Source: Oceanospirillaceae bacterium (GTDB taxonomy: Bacteria; Pseudomonadota; Gammaproteobacteria; Pseudomonadales; Oceanobacteraceae). From it: DNA of 64,000 nt. The translations under genes and the position numbers were made by a program. Every line of letters starts with the position of its first letter. The first letter of the stretch is position 1. The DNA lies in contig JACKOM010000005.1 of NCBI GenBank assembly GCA_024234265.1, forward strand, positions 1 to 64,000, written 5' to 3'. Positions 32,647-41,589 of the stretch are shown here, one piece after another. The notes below the pieces were generated by a model. It did not search any database and was not told where the DNA came from. It saw only the letters and a list, made by a program, of their open reading frames with translations.

Positions 32647-33207
32647 ATGCGTTATTTCATGTTTGTTTTATGTCTTATGGCCGCTGCGGCTCGTGCTGAA
32701 AATGCAGCAATTGATTTTGGCCATGAAAAATCCAGAGAAAAATCAGAACGGGCCATGGGGGAGGTGCAGCGCCTCTCCGGCGATATTCAGGCGTTAAAAA
32801 AACGTGTGATTCTGCTCAATAAAGATCTTCGGGTCATGGAAGAAGCGTTATTGTTTCCAACCAACACCCAGTTCTCCGTTTTTGTTTCCGTTGAGGGTGG
32901 CGAGTTTTTTACCCTGGAAAGCGTCAAGCTGAAGATTGACGACAAAATGGTGTCATCCCACCTTTATTCTGCCAAACAACGCGAAGCGCTGGTGCGTGGC
33001 GGTGTGCAAAAATTATTTATTACAAATCTCTCGGAAGGCAAACATCAGATAACGGCCTTTTTTACCGGCATTGGCCCCAATGGGCGCCCCTATAAACGTG
33101 CAGCCGATATATCCCTGGATAAGGGTAAGGCCAGTCAGTATCTGGAGCTGACGGTGACGGATGACAGTGCCCGTCAGGAGCCTGTGTTTGCAATTAATCA
33201 GTGGTAA
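32647..33207 (+). CDS. Periplasmic coiled-coil protein of the Glt-like operon
   Basis: 186 aa; signal peptide MRYFMFVLCLMAAAARA. Residues about 28-65 are a coiled coil (EKSERAMGEVQRLSGDIQAL), followed by a beta-rich domain (FSVFVSVEGGEFFTLESVKLKIDDKMV, GKHQITAFFTGIG). I do not recognise a named family. It opens the plus-strand operon and its stop overlaps the next ATG (TAATG), so it is coupled to the first TPR gene. A periplasmic structural part of the envelope machine is the best inference. Confidence 0.75.
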   Translation: MRYFMFVLCLMAAAARAENAAIDFGHEKSREKSERAMGEVQRLSGDIQALKKRVILLNKDLRVMEEALLFPTNTQFSVFVSVEGGEFFTLESVKLKIDDKMVSSHLYSAKQREALVRGGVQKLFITNLSEGKHQITAFFTGIGPNGRPYKRAADISLDKGKASQYLELTVTDDSARQEPVFAINQW

Positions 33208-34892
33208 TGAAAATGAAGTTCCTGTTACCTCTGATTGTTCTGTTGTTTTCCTCGCTCACACAAGCGGCGGCAGTCAAAGATCTCGATTACGGCGCTATTT
33301 TATTTGATTATTACCAGCAGGATTATTTTTCTGCTCTGGTTGCATATGAATATGCCGCTGAAAAAAATATGTTATCCCACCATGGTGATGATGCGCGTCT
33401 GCTGAAGGGCGGCATGACCCTTTCCTATGGTCTTGCGAAAGATGCTGAATCTATTTTCAGTGATTTATTAACGCCGCAGGTGGCAGAGCAGCAACGCAAC
33501 CGCGCCTGGTTTTATCTGGCGAAACTTTATTACCAGAAAGCTGATATTCCAGCTGCTGCCCGTGCACTTTTACAGGTGAAAGGTGATGTACCTGCAGACC
33601 TTGCCGAAGAATTTAATTACCTGGCAACCCTTATCAATATCCGTAATAAACAATTGGATGCTGCCTTAGGCGGCATTAATCAGTTGTCTGCGTCTGCACA
33701 ATATCAGCCCTATCTGATTTATAACCTCGCCATCAGCCAGTTGCAGTCCGGTGATACAGACGGTGCGGTTAAAAACCTGAGCCGGGTAATGGCCGTTACT
33801 GAAGTGCGTAAGGAATCTGAATATGCTGTGCTGGCGGACCGTGCGCGTCACGCATTAGCGCAAATTTCGATTGCGCGTAATGATATCAACGGGGCGTGGG
33901 CCTATTTGCAGGGTGTGCGCACCAGTGGTCTGTATTCAAACCGTGCTCTGCTGACCTATGCCTGGGCGGCGATTAAATTGCAGCGTTACGCTGAGGCGGT
34001 GCCGGCACTGCAGTTATTGGATAAACGCTCGATTGCCATCGCAGAAGTGCAGGAGGCCAAGGTTTTATTGGCCCATGTGTATGAAACCCAACACGCTAAA
34101 CGTTCCTCACTTAAGCAATATTTACTTGCAGAAAAGGATTTTAAAGAAGGTTTGGAAGCGATTGGTATTGCCCGTAAAGCCATTGCATCCCAGGAAATCC
34201 CCCAGGAATTTGTGATTAACCTCGAAGCCATGCTGGATGAAAGTGACTGGTACGGCATGCAGCCATCCCTTGATTACAACAAACTGACTCCTTTTCTGGT
34301 GGAGTTGATGGCCTCTAACAGTTTTTATTCTGTTATCAAAGAATTGCGCGATTTATATGGCATCAGACGCAATCTTGAATTTTGGCAAATGCAAAACCAT
34401 GAGCATGAGCTGATCATCCGCGCGCGCCGTGATCAGAGTGGCATGGAAAAGCTGATGGCCAGTGTAAAAAGTACCGAAAATACGTTTAACACCTATAAGA
34501 ATGATATGTCAGAGTTGAAATTAAACACTCTGACACTGCCGGAATGGGATCAGGAACGTTTTACCGGATTATGGGAAAACACCTTTAAAGAATTGGGCAT
34601 AGTGAACGATAAACTGCAAAGTGTTCTCGCTGTAAAAACCCCATACCGCATGAGTTATACCCTGGAAAAACGTGCCGGTGATCTTGCTGTGCAGGTTAAA
34701 CAAGAGCTTAAAAATACCAATAATCTGATTAAGTCCCTGGAAACGGTCATGCGTTCTGTTATCAAAGCAGAGTTAGATAAACACGAAGCACGCATGAAAT
34801 ATTACTGGGCCCAGGCCCGTCTGGGTAAAGCGCGTTTATACGATGCAGCCCTGATAAATCTTGATGATTCTGAAAGTGAGGTGCAGCCATGA
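33207..34892 (+). CDS. Periplasmic TPR-repeat protein of the Glt-like operon
   Basis: 561 aa, signal peptide MKMKFLLPLIVLLFSSLTQA. The start at 33207 overlaps the upstream stop. The first 330 residues are helical TPR-like repeats (for example QRNRAWFYLAKLYYQKADIPAAARALLQ and YLIYNLAISQLQSGDTDGAVKNLS); the C-terminal 200 form long coiled coils. Myxococcus AglT and GltE are also periplasmic or outer-membrane TPR proteins, so it may be their counterpart. It overlaps the next gene by four bases (ATGA). Confidence 0.8.
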   Translation: MKMKFLLPLIVLLFSSLTQAAAVKDLDYGAILFDYYQQDYFSALVAYEYAAEKNMLSHHGDDARLLKGGMTLSYGLAKDAESIFSDLLTPQVAEQQRNRAWFYLAKLYYQKADIPAAARALLQVKGDVPADLAEEFNYLATLINIRNKQLDAALGGINQLSASAQYQPYLIYNLAISQLQSGDTDGAVKNLSRVMAVTEVRKESEYAVLADRARHALAQISIARNDINGAWAYLQGVRTSGLYSNRALLTYAWAAIKLQRYAEAVPALQLLDKRSIAIAEVQEAKVLLAHVYETQHAKRSSLKQYLLAEKDFKEGLEAIGIARKAIASQEIPQEFVINLEAMLDESDWYGMQPSLDYNKLTPFLVELMASNSFYSVIKELRDLYGIRRNLEFWQMQNHEHELIIRARRDQSGMEKLMASVKSTENTFNTYKNDMSELKLNTLTLPEWDQERFTGLWENTFKELGIVNDKLQSVLAVKTPYRMSYTLEKRAGDLAVQVKQELKNTNNLIKSLETVMRSVIKAELDKHEARMKYYWAQARLGKARLYDAALINLDDSESEVQP

Positions 34893-37708
34893 AGCGTCTG
34901 GCAGGCATAAGTATGGTTGTTTTACTTGCAGGCTGTAGTTTATTCGGCGGTAAAAATACCATTGGCGGCTTGAAATCCCAGCAGGCGGAAGAGAGTAATC
35001 TGGATTTCAGTAATCTCGATCACGAGCAGGTACGTCAGGAATATAAAGAGCTGCTTGAACTGGTGGATGATAAATACCTCAAAGAACAAATTGAGCGCCG
35101 TATTGCCGGTGTTTCTATGGCTGAAGGCGATCACAAGCAAACCAGCCAGGCACGTCCGAAAAAAGGTTATTACCGCGATGCGATTAACTCCTATATCGAT
35201 ATTTTAGAAAAATACCCCAACTCGCCGGATAATGCAGAAGTGCTTTATCAGCTTTCCAAAGCCTATGAAATGGAAGGGGAGGCCAATAACGCAGAGGCCA
35301 TGCTCAATCGTCTTGTGACCTTGCATCCCTATTTTTCTGCAATTGGTGAAGCCCATTTCCGTTTGGGTGATATTTATTTTAATAAGCAGGACTACAAAAA
35401 AGCCGAACAGCATTATCGTGCCAGTACTCAGGTTAAATCCGATAAACTCGATCTTAACGCCCACTATATGTTGGGCTGGGCGCTGTACAAACGGGGTTTA
35501 TTTGATGATGCGCTGGAATCTTTTTCTTATGTTTTATCCGTCTTGCTTGAAAACAATGCCAACGTTTTAACCAAAAATGAAAAACCACTGGTGCAGGATA
35601 CCCTGCATTCCATCAGTCTGGCTTTGGTGAACTTAGGTGGCCCTGAAAAAATTCAGGATGTGAAAGGTTTGCAGGGTAAAAGTTATATCTGGCAGGTCTA
35701 TGAAAACCTTGGTGCCTATTATTTAGAGAAAAATCGTTACGCTGACAGTGCGGCAACCTATCGTCAGTTTATTCAGCAATTCCCCATGGATACCCGTACG
35801 CCGGATATGCACAGCAAGTTAATTGCAGCTTATACCAAGGGTGCCTTCTCGCGTGATGTGATGCTCGCCAAGCAGGATTATGTTACGGCCTACGGCGTGC
35901 AATCCGCCTATTGGCAGCAAGCCTCCGCATCTGTGCGCCAGAGCATTGCGCCGAATTTACATGATTATCTGATCGAACTTGCCGGGCATTTCCATGCCCA
36001 GGGGCAGCAACTGGTTAAGCTTGCTGCAGAAAAAACCGCGGCGCAGCAGGCAAAGGAAAAATCTGAGCTGGATGATAAAGCTAAGGTGTCCTATGGTCAG
36101 GCCACGCAATATTATGCGCTTTATCTGCTGAGCTTCCCCGATGCCAAAGACATTGCCAAACAACGTTTCATGAAGGCGGAGGCCCATTTTGAAGCGGGGC
36201 AATACCCAGCAGCGGCAGCCGATTATGAAGAAGTCAGTTACAACCTGAAGAATGCCGAATACGGTAACCGCGCAGGTTATGCTGCGATTGTGGCCTATCA
36301 GAATTATGTGGCACAGGTTGCTGCTGACAGCGCTTTAAAAGCCCAGTATCAGGAAAAAGCCGTCGCCAGCATGCTGCGCTTTGCGGCGCGTTATGATACG
36401 GACGAACGTTCATCGGCTGTTTTAACCAATGCGGCGGAGTATCTTTTCAGTCTTAACCGTTATCAGCAGGCAATTGATATCAGCTCTGCATTAATAACCA
36501 ATAACAAAACCCTGGATAAAAACCTTAAACAAACCGCCTATGGCATTATGGCCCACTCGTATTTCCAGTTGCAGCAATATGCCCAGGCTGAAGACAACTA
36601 CGATAAACAGCGCACCATTTTAGGTAAACAAAGCCCTGAATATGCGGCCATCAGTGAGCGTATGGCAAAAGCTGTTTATAAAAAGTCTGAAGCCTTGCTG
36701 CAAAGCGATAAGCCCGCTGCCATTGTGCAATTGCTGCGTATCAAAACCATCGCCCCCGATGCGGAAGTACGTGTAGTGGCGCAGTACGATGCCGCCGTTA
36801 CTCAGTTAAGTGAAAAAATGTGGGCGGGTGCGATCAGTGAGTTAAATGAATTAAATCGCCTGTACCCTAAACATGCCCTGGCTAAAGAATTCCCGCGTAA
36901 ATTAGCCTATGCCTACGAGCAGTCCGGCGATATTAAACAGGCGGCGGCTGCCTATACCTATTTATATAAAAATGATGCGGATGCGGAAGTGCGCCGTGAG
37001 GCTTTATTTGCAGCAGCAGGGTTGTTTGAGCAGTTAGAAGATCTTGATACTGCCCTGGATAACTACAAAACCTATGCACAGGATTATGAAAAACCCTTCG
37101 ATAACCGTATGGAAGCCCGTTATCACATTGCCCTGATATACGCGCGTAAAGATGATGCCACCCGTGAGCTGTATTGGTTGCGCCGTATTATTGATGGCGA
37201 TGCAAGCGGTGGTGATTTGCGCACCGATCGCTCCCGTTGGTTGGGTGCCTGGGCGAATACCCAATACGGTGATTATTTTGCCGGTGAATTTCCGAAGCGT
37301 TCACTTAATTCATTCCTTGAGAAAAATCTCGGCTGGAAAAATCAAATGCTGCAGGATGCAGTGAGCCGTTACCAGATGGCCGCAGAGTACGGCATTCTGG
37401 AATTCAGTAGCCAGAGCAGTTTTAAAATTGCCAAGCTTTACAGTGATTTTGCCAATGAATTGCTTGCCGTGAAAACCCCTGCCGGTTTAGGGGCTGATGA
37501 TCAGGCCATGTTCCGCACCGTAATTGAAGAGCAGGCAACACCTATGCGTGAGCTTGCAGTGAATATCCACAGCGGCAACATTGAGCTGGCCTGGGCGGGT
37601 CATTTTAACCAGTGGATTGATAACAGTTTTAAAGCCCTGGCGGAATTATCCCCGGCGCGTTTTGATAAACCCGAATTACAAGTGAGGTATGGCGATGAAA
37701 TCCGTTAA
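34889..37708 (+). CDS. Large TPR-repeat lipoprotein of the Glt-like operon
   Basis: 939 aa with a strong lipobox (VVLLAGC, Cys16), so probably attached to the outer membrane. Nearly the whole chain is TPR or TPR-like helical pairs: NAEVLYQLSKAYEMEGEANNAEAMLNRLV, AIGEAHFRLGDIYFNKQDYKKAEQHY and many more to about residue 800. The size and repeat content recall the large TPR protein GltD (AgmU) of M. xanthus, an inference from architecture. It sits between two other TPR genes with overlapping ends, hence stoichiometric translation. Confidence 0.82.
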   Translation: MKRLAGISMVVLLAGCSLFGGKNTIGGLKSQQAEESNLDFSNLDHEQVRQEYKELLELVDDKYLKEQIERRIAGVSMAEGDHKQTSQARPKKGYYRDAINSYIDILEKYPNSPDNAEVLYQLSKAYEMEGEANNAEAMLNRLVTLHPYFSAIGEAHFRLGDIYFNKQDYKKAEQHYRASTQVKSDKLDLNAHYMLGWALYKRGLFDDALESFSYVLSVLLENNANVLTKNEKPLVQDTLHSISLALVNLGGPEKIQDVKGLQGKSYIWQVYENLGAYYLEKNRYADSAATYRQFIQQFPMDTRTPDMHSKLIAAYTKGAFSRDVMLAKQDYVTAYGVQSAYWQQASASVRQSIAPNLHDYLIELAGHFHAQGQQLVKLAAEKTAAQQAKEKSELDDKAKVSYGQATQYYALYLLSFPDAKDIAKQRFMKAEAHFEAGQYPAAAADYEEVSYNLKNAEYGNRAGYAAIVAYQNYVAQVAADSALKAQYQEKAVASMLRFAARYDTDERSSAVLTNAAEYLFSLNRYQQAIDISSALITNNKTLDKNLKQTAYGIMAHSYFQLQQYAQAEDNYDKQRTILGKQSPEYAAISERMAKAVYKKSEALLQSDKPAAIVQLLRIKTIAPDAEVRVVAQYDAAVTQLSEKMWAGAISELNELNRLYPKHALAKEFPRKLAYAYEQSGDIKQAAAAYTYLYKNDADAEVRREALFAAAGLFEQLEDLDTALDNYKTYAQDYEKPFDNRMEARYHIALIYARKDDATRELYWLRRIIDGDASGGDLRTDRSRWLGAWANTQYGDYFAGEFPKRSLNSFLEKNLGWKNQMLQDAVSRYQMAAEYGILEFSSQSSFKIAKLYSDFANELLAVKTPAGLGADDQAMFRTVIEEQATPMRELAVNIHSGNIELAWAGHFNQWIDNSFKALAELSPARFDKPELQVRYGDEIR

Positions 37709-38447
37709 GCCATTTACCAGTGTTATGTTAATGGTGTTATTGGCTGCCTGCGCAACTAAACCCGCGCAGCAGGTTATACCCGATAAAGTCCCCCTGCGCG
37801 AAACCAGCCAGTATTTACCGCAACAGGCCTATGATGAGCAGGGGCTGAAAGTGCCCTACGTGGCTGAGCCAAACCCTTATCTGGAACAAACCGGGCAGGT
37901 GGCAAAGGGTTCGGTACTGCTGTTTATCGAAGCCAAAAAACTGATTGCTGCCAAAGATTTTAAAACCGCTGAGCAAAAACTCAGTGTCATTGCCGATAAA
38001 GATAAAACCCTGGCCGGCCCGTTAGTGCTGTTGGGTGATATTGCCATGCAGAAACAAGAATTTTCTGCAGCGCAGGACTATTACCAGCGAGCCATCGAGG
38101 TTAACCAGAAAAATGTTAACGCCTACCTGGGGCTGGCCGAGGCCCAGCGCCGGTTGGGCAAGTTTACCTTCGCGCAAAATACCTACGAACACGCCCTGAA
38201 TATCTGGAAAGATTTCCCGGAAGCACATCTCAATTTGGGTATTTTGTATGACCTGTATCTGAATCAACCGGCCAAGGCCCAGGCCCACTATGAAGCCTAT
38301 TTGTACCTGACCAGCTATAAACAAAGCAAAGCCAGCGAGTGGTTCGCAGAAATTAAGCAGCGAACCGGGTTTAATGGCAGCTATATCGACCTGGGGCCAC
38401 AAAAACCTAAGGCGGAAGGCAAGGTTGCTGCGCAGCAGCAGGGGTAG
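37695..38447 (+). CDS. TPR lipoprotein of the Glt-like operon
   Basis: 250 aa from ATG 37695 (GAGG seven bases upstream; ATG 37689 also possible), overlapping the preceding gene's end. Lipobox VLLAAC. Three to four TPR units occupy residues about 80-220 (LVLLGDIAMQKQEFSAAQDYYQRAIEVNQ, AYLGLAEAQRRLGKF, AHLNLGILYDLYLNQPAKAQAHYEAYL). Proteins of this layout (AglT-like) are required for assembly of gliding motors in myxobacteria. Confidence 0.8.
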   Translation: MKSVKPFTSVMLMVLLAACATKPAQQVIPDKVPLRETSQYLPQQAYDEQGLKVPYVAEPNPYLEQTGQVAKGSVLLFIEAKKLIAAKDFKTAEQKLSVIADKDKTLAGPLVLLGDIAMQKQEFSAAQDYYQRAIEVNQKNVNAYLGLAEAQRRLGKFTFAQNTYEHALNIWKDFPEAHLNLGILYDLYLNQPAKAQAHYEAYLYLTSYKQSKASEWFAEIKQRTGFNGSYIDLGPQKPKAEGKVAAQQQG

Positions 38448-38449
38448 GC

Positions 38450-38737
38450 ATGAAGTACGTATTGCTTTCAATAACACTGGTGTTCAGTTTTGTGATGCAG
38501 GCCACAGCTGCAAAAAACGAAGAACCCATCAAATTAGAAAGTCACATCGTCGGCGACAAAGAACAGCCGGCGGTGAGTTATTTTGTGCCCTGGCAGGAGC
38601 CGGGTGGCACGGACAAATTGTATCAGAACGTCGAAGAGCGCTATGACAGCAGCCTGGAGGCGGTGGATCGCGATGTGATGCAACGCTCCATGCGAATCTA
38701 CGACGAAATGAATCTGGAAAATAATCCAACAAATTAA
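38450..38737 (+). CDS. Small periplasmic protein of the Glt-like operon
   Basis: 95 aa; signal peptide MKYVLLSITLVFSFVMQATA, two bases after the preceding gene. The mature 75 residues are acidic, with VSYFVPWQEPGGTDKLYQNVEERYDSS and a helical tail (RDVMQRSMRIYDEMNLE). No family recognised. Its fixed place between TPR lipoproteins and the TolQ gene suggests a structural adaptor. Confidence 0.7.
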   Translation: MKYVLLSITLVFSFVMQATAAKNEEPIKLESHIVGDKEQPAVSYFVPWQEPGGTDKLYQNVEERYDSSLEAVDRDVMQRSMRIYDEMNLENNPTN

Positions 38738-38767
38738 TTGCAAGACAACGAATTGAGGTAAGACAAA

Positions 38768-39442
38768 ATGGGTGATATTTACAGCATGTTAGTGAACTTC
38801 CTGAAGGAAGGTGGCTTGTTCATGTACCCGATCGCAGTGGTTCTGGTGCTGGGTGCAGCCATTACCCTGGAACGCTGGTTTTTCCTGAAACGCGAAAAAA
38901 TCCGCAATCAAAAAGCGTTTGATGATTTCCTGCCGTTATTACGTACCAATGACCATGAAAAAATGGCACTGTTTACCCGTGATAACACCGCTGCGGTATC
39001 CCGCATTATTGGCTGTGCACTGGATATGATGAAAGTGACCAAACAGCGTGCTGATATTGAACAAGCGATGAATGAAGGTGTAATGGAAGTGCTGCCGTTA
39101 TTAGAACAGCGCACTTCTTACCTGGCGATGCTGGCTAACGTTGCGACTTTATTAGGTCTACTGGGTACTATTATCGGTCTGATCGCTGCGTTTGCTGCGG
39201 TGGCTAACGCTGACCCTGCGGATAAATCTGCATTATTATCCCAGTCCATTTCTGTGGCGATGAACACCACCGCATTTGGTCTGATTGCCGCTATTCCGCT
39301 GCTGATTGCTAACTCCCTGATTACCAATAAAACCAATGCGATTATTTCCAGCATTGAAATGGCTGGCCTTAAATTTTTAAACGTTATGACCTTAAACCGC
39401 GCTATCGAAGCCGGTATGCCTAAAGCCAAGCAGGCCTCGTAA
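38768..39442 (+). CDS. TolQ/ExbB/MotA-family proton-channel subunit (AglR-like)
   Basis: 224 aa with three membrane helices: about 15-35 (GGLFMYPIAVVLVLGAAITLE), about 118-140 and 160-185. The channel signature TLLGLLGTIIGLIAAFAAVANAD and the small-residue helix ISVAMNTTAFGLIAAIPLLIANSLI are intact. TolQ-type pentamers around a TolR dimer use proton flow to move a periplasmic partner. A good ribosome site (TTGAGGTAAG) precedes the ATG. In M. xanthus AglR plays this role with AglQ and AglS. Confidence 0.92.
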   Translation: MGDIYSMLVNFLKEGGLFMYPIAVVLVLGAAITLERWFFLKREKIRNQKAFDDFLPLLRTNDHEKMALFTRDNTAAVSRIIGCALDMMKVTKQRADIEQAMNEGVMEVLPLLEQRTSYLAMLANVATLLGLLGTIIGLIAAFAAVANADPADKSALLSQSISVAMNTTAFGLIAAIPLLIANSLITNKTNAIISSIEMAGLKFLNVMTLNRAIEAGMPKAKQAS

Positions 39443-39930
39443 TGACGTTCCAGGTTAAACGCCCCAAGGCGGATGATGCGGACATTGATATCACTTCGTT
39501 CATGAATCTCATGATCGTACTGGTGCCCGTATTATTGTTAAGTCTGACGTTCACCAAAATTCGTGTGCTGGATATTAACCTGCCTGAATTATCAGGGGGT
39601 GCTTCCGCCGCAGAGCTGAGCCAGTCACAGCTGGATGTGGTGGTCAGTGATAAGGGTTTTGAGGTGTATTTCCCGACAGGTAAATTACTTAAACGCATCG
39701 ATAAAAAAGACGGCGTTTATGACTACATGGCCCTGTCGCAATTATTGCAATCCATGAAGCTGGATCTGGCGGATAAAAAAGATGCCACTATCCTGGCGGA
39801 TAAAAAAATCGATTATCAGACACTGATCTCAACAATGGACACGGTTAAGTCCTATAAAACAGTTGTGGCAGCAAGCCTGGTGGAAGTTGAACTATTCCCG
39901 GAGATTTCTCTGGGGGATAAAAAGCACTGA
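39442..39930 (+). CDS. TolR/ExbD-family protein with Asn in place of the channel Asp
   Basis: 162 aa: short cytoplasmic tail, one helix (about 20-39) and a periplasmic domain. The helix reads DIDITSFMNLMIVLVPVLLL; aligned to the usual PFLDVLLVLL of TolR, the proton-carrying Asp is Asn22. It overlaps tolQ by one base (ATG at 39442, the A of the stop TAA). The rest of the protein (LDVVVSDKGFEVYFPTGKLL, DTVKSYKTVVAASLVEVELFPEISL) has the ordinary ExbD fold pattern. A structural rather than proton-conducting subunit is the simplest reading. Confidence 0.88.
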   Translation: MTFQVKRPKADDADIDITSFMNLMIVLVPVLLLSLTFTKIRVLDINLPELSGGASAAELSQSQLDVVVSDKGFEVYFPTGKLLKRIDKKDGVYDYMALSQLLQSMKLDLADKKDATILADKKIDYQTLISTMDTVKSYKTVVAASLVEVELFPEISLGDKKH

Positions 39931-39937
39931 GGCAGTT

Positions 39938-40441
39938 ATGGCAAATCATAGCTTTATTCAGCGCAAGGTCACAAAAACAGCGACCCTTAACTTGGTTTCT
40001 CTGATGGATATTTTTACGATTCTGGTTTTCTTCCTGTTAATGAATACAGGTGACAGCCAGGAGTTAGAAAAAGCCAATTTTGTGAAATTGCCCGATTCTA
40101 ATGCTGAGGGTGCTCTGCATGGTGAGCTGGTTATTAATGTCGGCAGTGATTTTATTATGATCGACAACCAGAAAATCACCGAAGTTGCATCGGTTGATGT
40201 GCGCCCCGGTGAGGTGAATAAACCCCTTGCTGAAGCGCTGCAGGCATTTATCGAAAAGAGCGGTGAAAAAACCGAAGTTGAAAAACGCCTCGGGCGTGCG
40301 GTGACCATTATGGGGGACCACAGTGTGCCCTATGATTTATTAAAAGCCGTGATGACAACTTGCAGTGCCTATGATTTCCGCGATATTTCCCTGGCGGTAA
40401 ATCAGGTGGCGGCAACGGCGTTGAGTGCGGGAGGGCGTTGA
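39938..40441 (+). CDS. TolR/ExbD-family protein with intact channel Asp
   Basis: 167 aa from ATG 39938 (GAGG seven bases before; the open frame back to 39863 lies in the previous gene). The helix NLVSLMDIFTILVFFLLMN carries Asp24 at the position used for proton transfer in TolR and ExbD. The periplasmic part ends SVPYDLLKAVMTTCSAYDFRDISLAVNQ, the ExbD end pattern. It and the previous gene make a pair of TolR paralogues as in the AglQ/AglS arrangement. Confidence 0.9.
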   Translation: MANHSFIQRKVTKTATLNLVSLMDIFTILVFFLLMNTGDSQELEKANFVKLPDSNAEGALHGELVINVGSDFIMIDNQKITEVASVDVRPGEVNKPLAEALQAFIEKSGEKTEVEKRLGRAVTIMGDHSVPYDLLKAVMTTCSAYDFRDISLAVNQVAATALSAGGR

Positions 40442-40442
40442 T

Positions 40443-41375
40443 ATGTCTGCTACCTTAACGCCAATGGCGCTGGATCTTGCCCTGCCGTGGAGTGTGAACG
40501 ACGCGCAGGATGCAAAATTCATCCGCACAGTTAAGCGCTTGCTGGCTGTGTTGCTGGTGTTATTTATTGTGGTGCCATTTTTGCCCACCTGGGATGTGAA
40601 GTTCGGGCAAATCGAACAGAAACCTGTGGTGCGCACTAAGGTATTAATTGAACCTCCAGCCATGCCGGAAATTTCTAAACCTGTGAAAGAAGTTGCACCG
40701 CAGCCGGTTGTGCCGCCACAGCAAAAAACTGTGCAGCCTAAAGTTGCTGAGCAGCCTGCCGCAGCACCGAAATCCGGCAGTGAAGCACCGCGTCAGGAAT
40801 TAGCGGCACTGTCATCACAGCTCAGTGCACTGCGTAACAAAGTGGATGTGAGCAAACTGCAAAATAAAAACCTCTCCGTTAAGGGGGGGCAGGCACAGGC
40901 CACTGACCGCGCCAGTTTAGGTAAAGAATCCATTACCAAAACCAGCGGTGGTTTAAATAACAGTGATATGGACGTGGAAGTAAAAGGCGCTGCACTGGCG
41001 AAATACCAGGGCACCAGCGTTAACAGTCCGATTGCGGCGATGGATTTACCCGATGAGGGCAGTGGATATGCCGAGGGCAGCCGCGGGCGCCGTGACATGG
41101 AAAGTATCCGCCGTACCATTGAGAACGCCAAAGGCCCGGTTTATGCGTTGTATGCAAAAGCCCTGCGTCAGTATCCGGAATTAAGTGGCAAGTTTGTTTT
41201 TGAATTGGTTGTTGAGCCCGATGGTTCGATTTCCCGTCTTAAATTAACCCGCAGCGATTTAGGCGTGAAAGATCTCGAAGAAAAAATGCTGGCTAAACTG
41301 GCCGCCATTAATTTTGGTAAAGATTCTGTTTCGGCAACTGCCGTGCAATATACCTTCGTATTTATTCCAAGCTGA
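40443..41375 (+). CDS. TonB-like protein with AgmX/PglI-type C-terminal domain
   Basis: 310 aa from ATG 40443 (GGAGGG upstream). One helix at about 33-50 (LLAVLLVLFIVVPFLPTW) anchors it in the inner membrane; a Pro/Lys/Val-rich spacer (about 70-125) crosses the periplasm; the last 85 residues (DMESIRRTIENAKGPVYALYAKALRQYPELSGK, then LKLTRSDLGVKDLEEKMLAKL) match the AgmX/PglI C-terminal domain known from Myxococcus gliding proteins. It is the likely energy transducer of the TolQR-like motor. A terminator follows. Confidence 0.86.
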   Translation: MSATLTPMALDLALPWSVNDAQDAKFIRTVKRLLAVLLVLFIVVPFLPTWDVKFGQIEQKPVVRTKVLIEPPAMPEISKPVKEVAPQPVVPPQQKTVQPKVAEQPAAAPKSGSEAPRQELAALSSQLSALRNKVDVSKLQNKNLSVKGGQAQATDRASLGKESITKTSGGLNNSDMDVEVKGAALAKYQGTSVNSPIAAMDLPDEGSGYAEGSRGRRDMESIRRTIENAKGPVYALYAKALRQYPELSGKFVFELVVEPDGSISRLKLTRSDLGVKDLEEKMLAKLAAINFGKDSVSATAVQYTFVFIPS

Positions 41376-41387
41376 TTGGCCCCTTTA

Positions 41388-41428
41388 ACAACCCCGGTTA
41401 TGCGTCAGGCATAACCGGGGTTGTTTGT
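41388..41428 (+). terminator. Rho-independent terminator ending the Glt-like operon
   Basis: AACAACCCCGGTTATGC and GCATAACCGGGGTTGTT form a long stem with a GTCAG loop, followed by TGTTTTTT. Confidence 0.93.
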
Positions 41429-41589
41429 TTTTTACACACTGTGCGACCAGTCGTCAGGGCAAAGATGCACTGGTTCACGAAATCACAACACAACTTATCC
41501 ATGCCGGTTACTTTGTGACTATGTTCCTTATTTATGGGTTACAGAGTGACAGAATACGCTTACACAACTGGGGTTTGGTGGTGAAGTAC

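Noticed and set aside
38768..41375. The housekeeping Tol-Pal or ExbBD-TonB system
   Set aside because: There is no TolA, TolB or Pal and no TonB-dependent receptor; two TolR paralogues, TPR lipoproteins and the AgmX-type C-terminus fit the Agl/Glt type instead.
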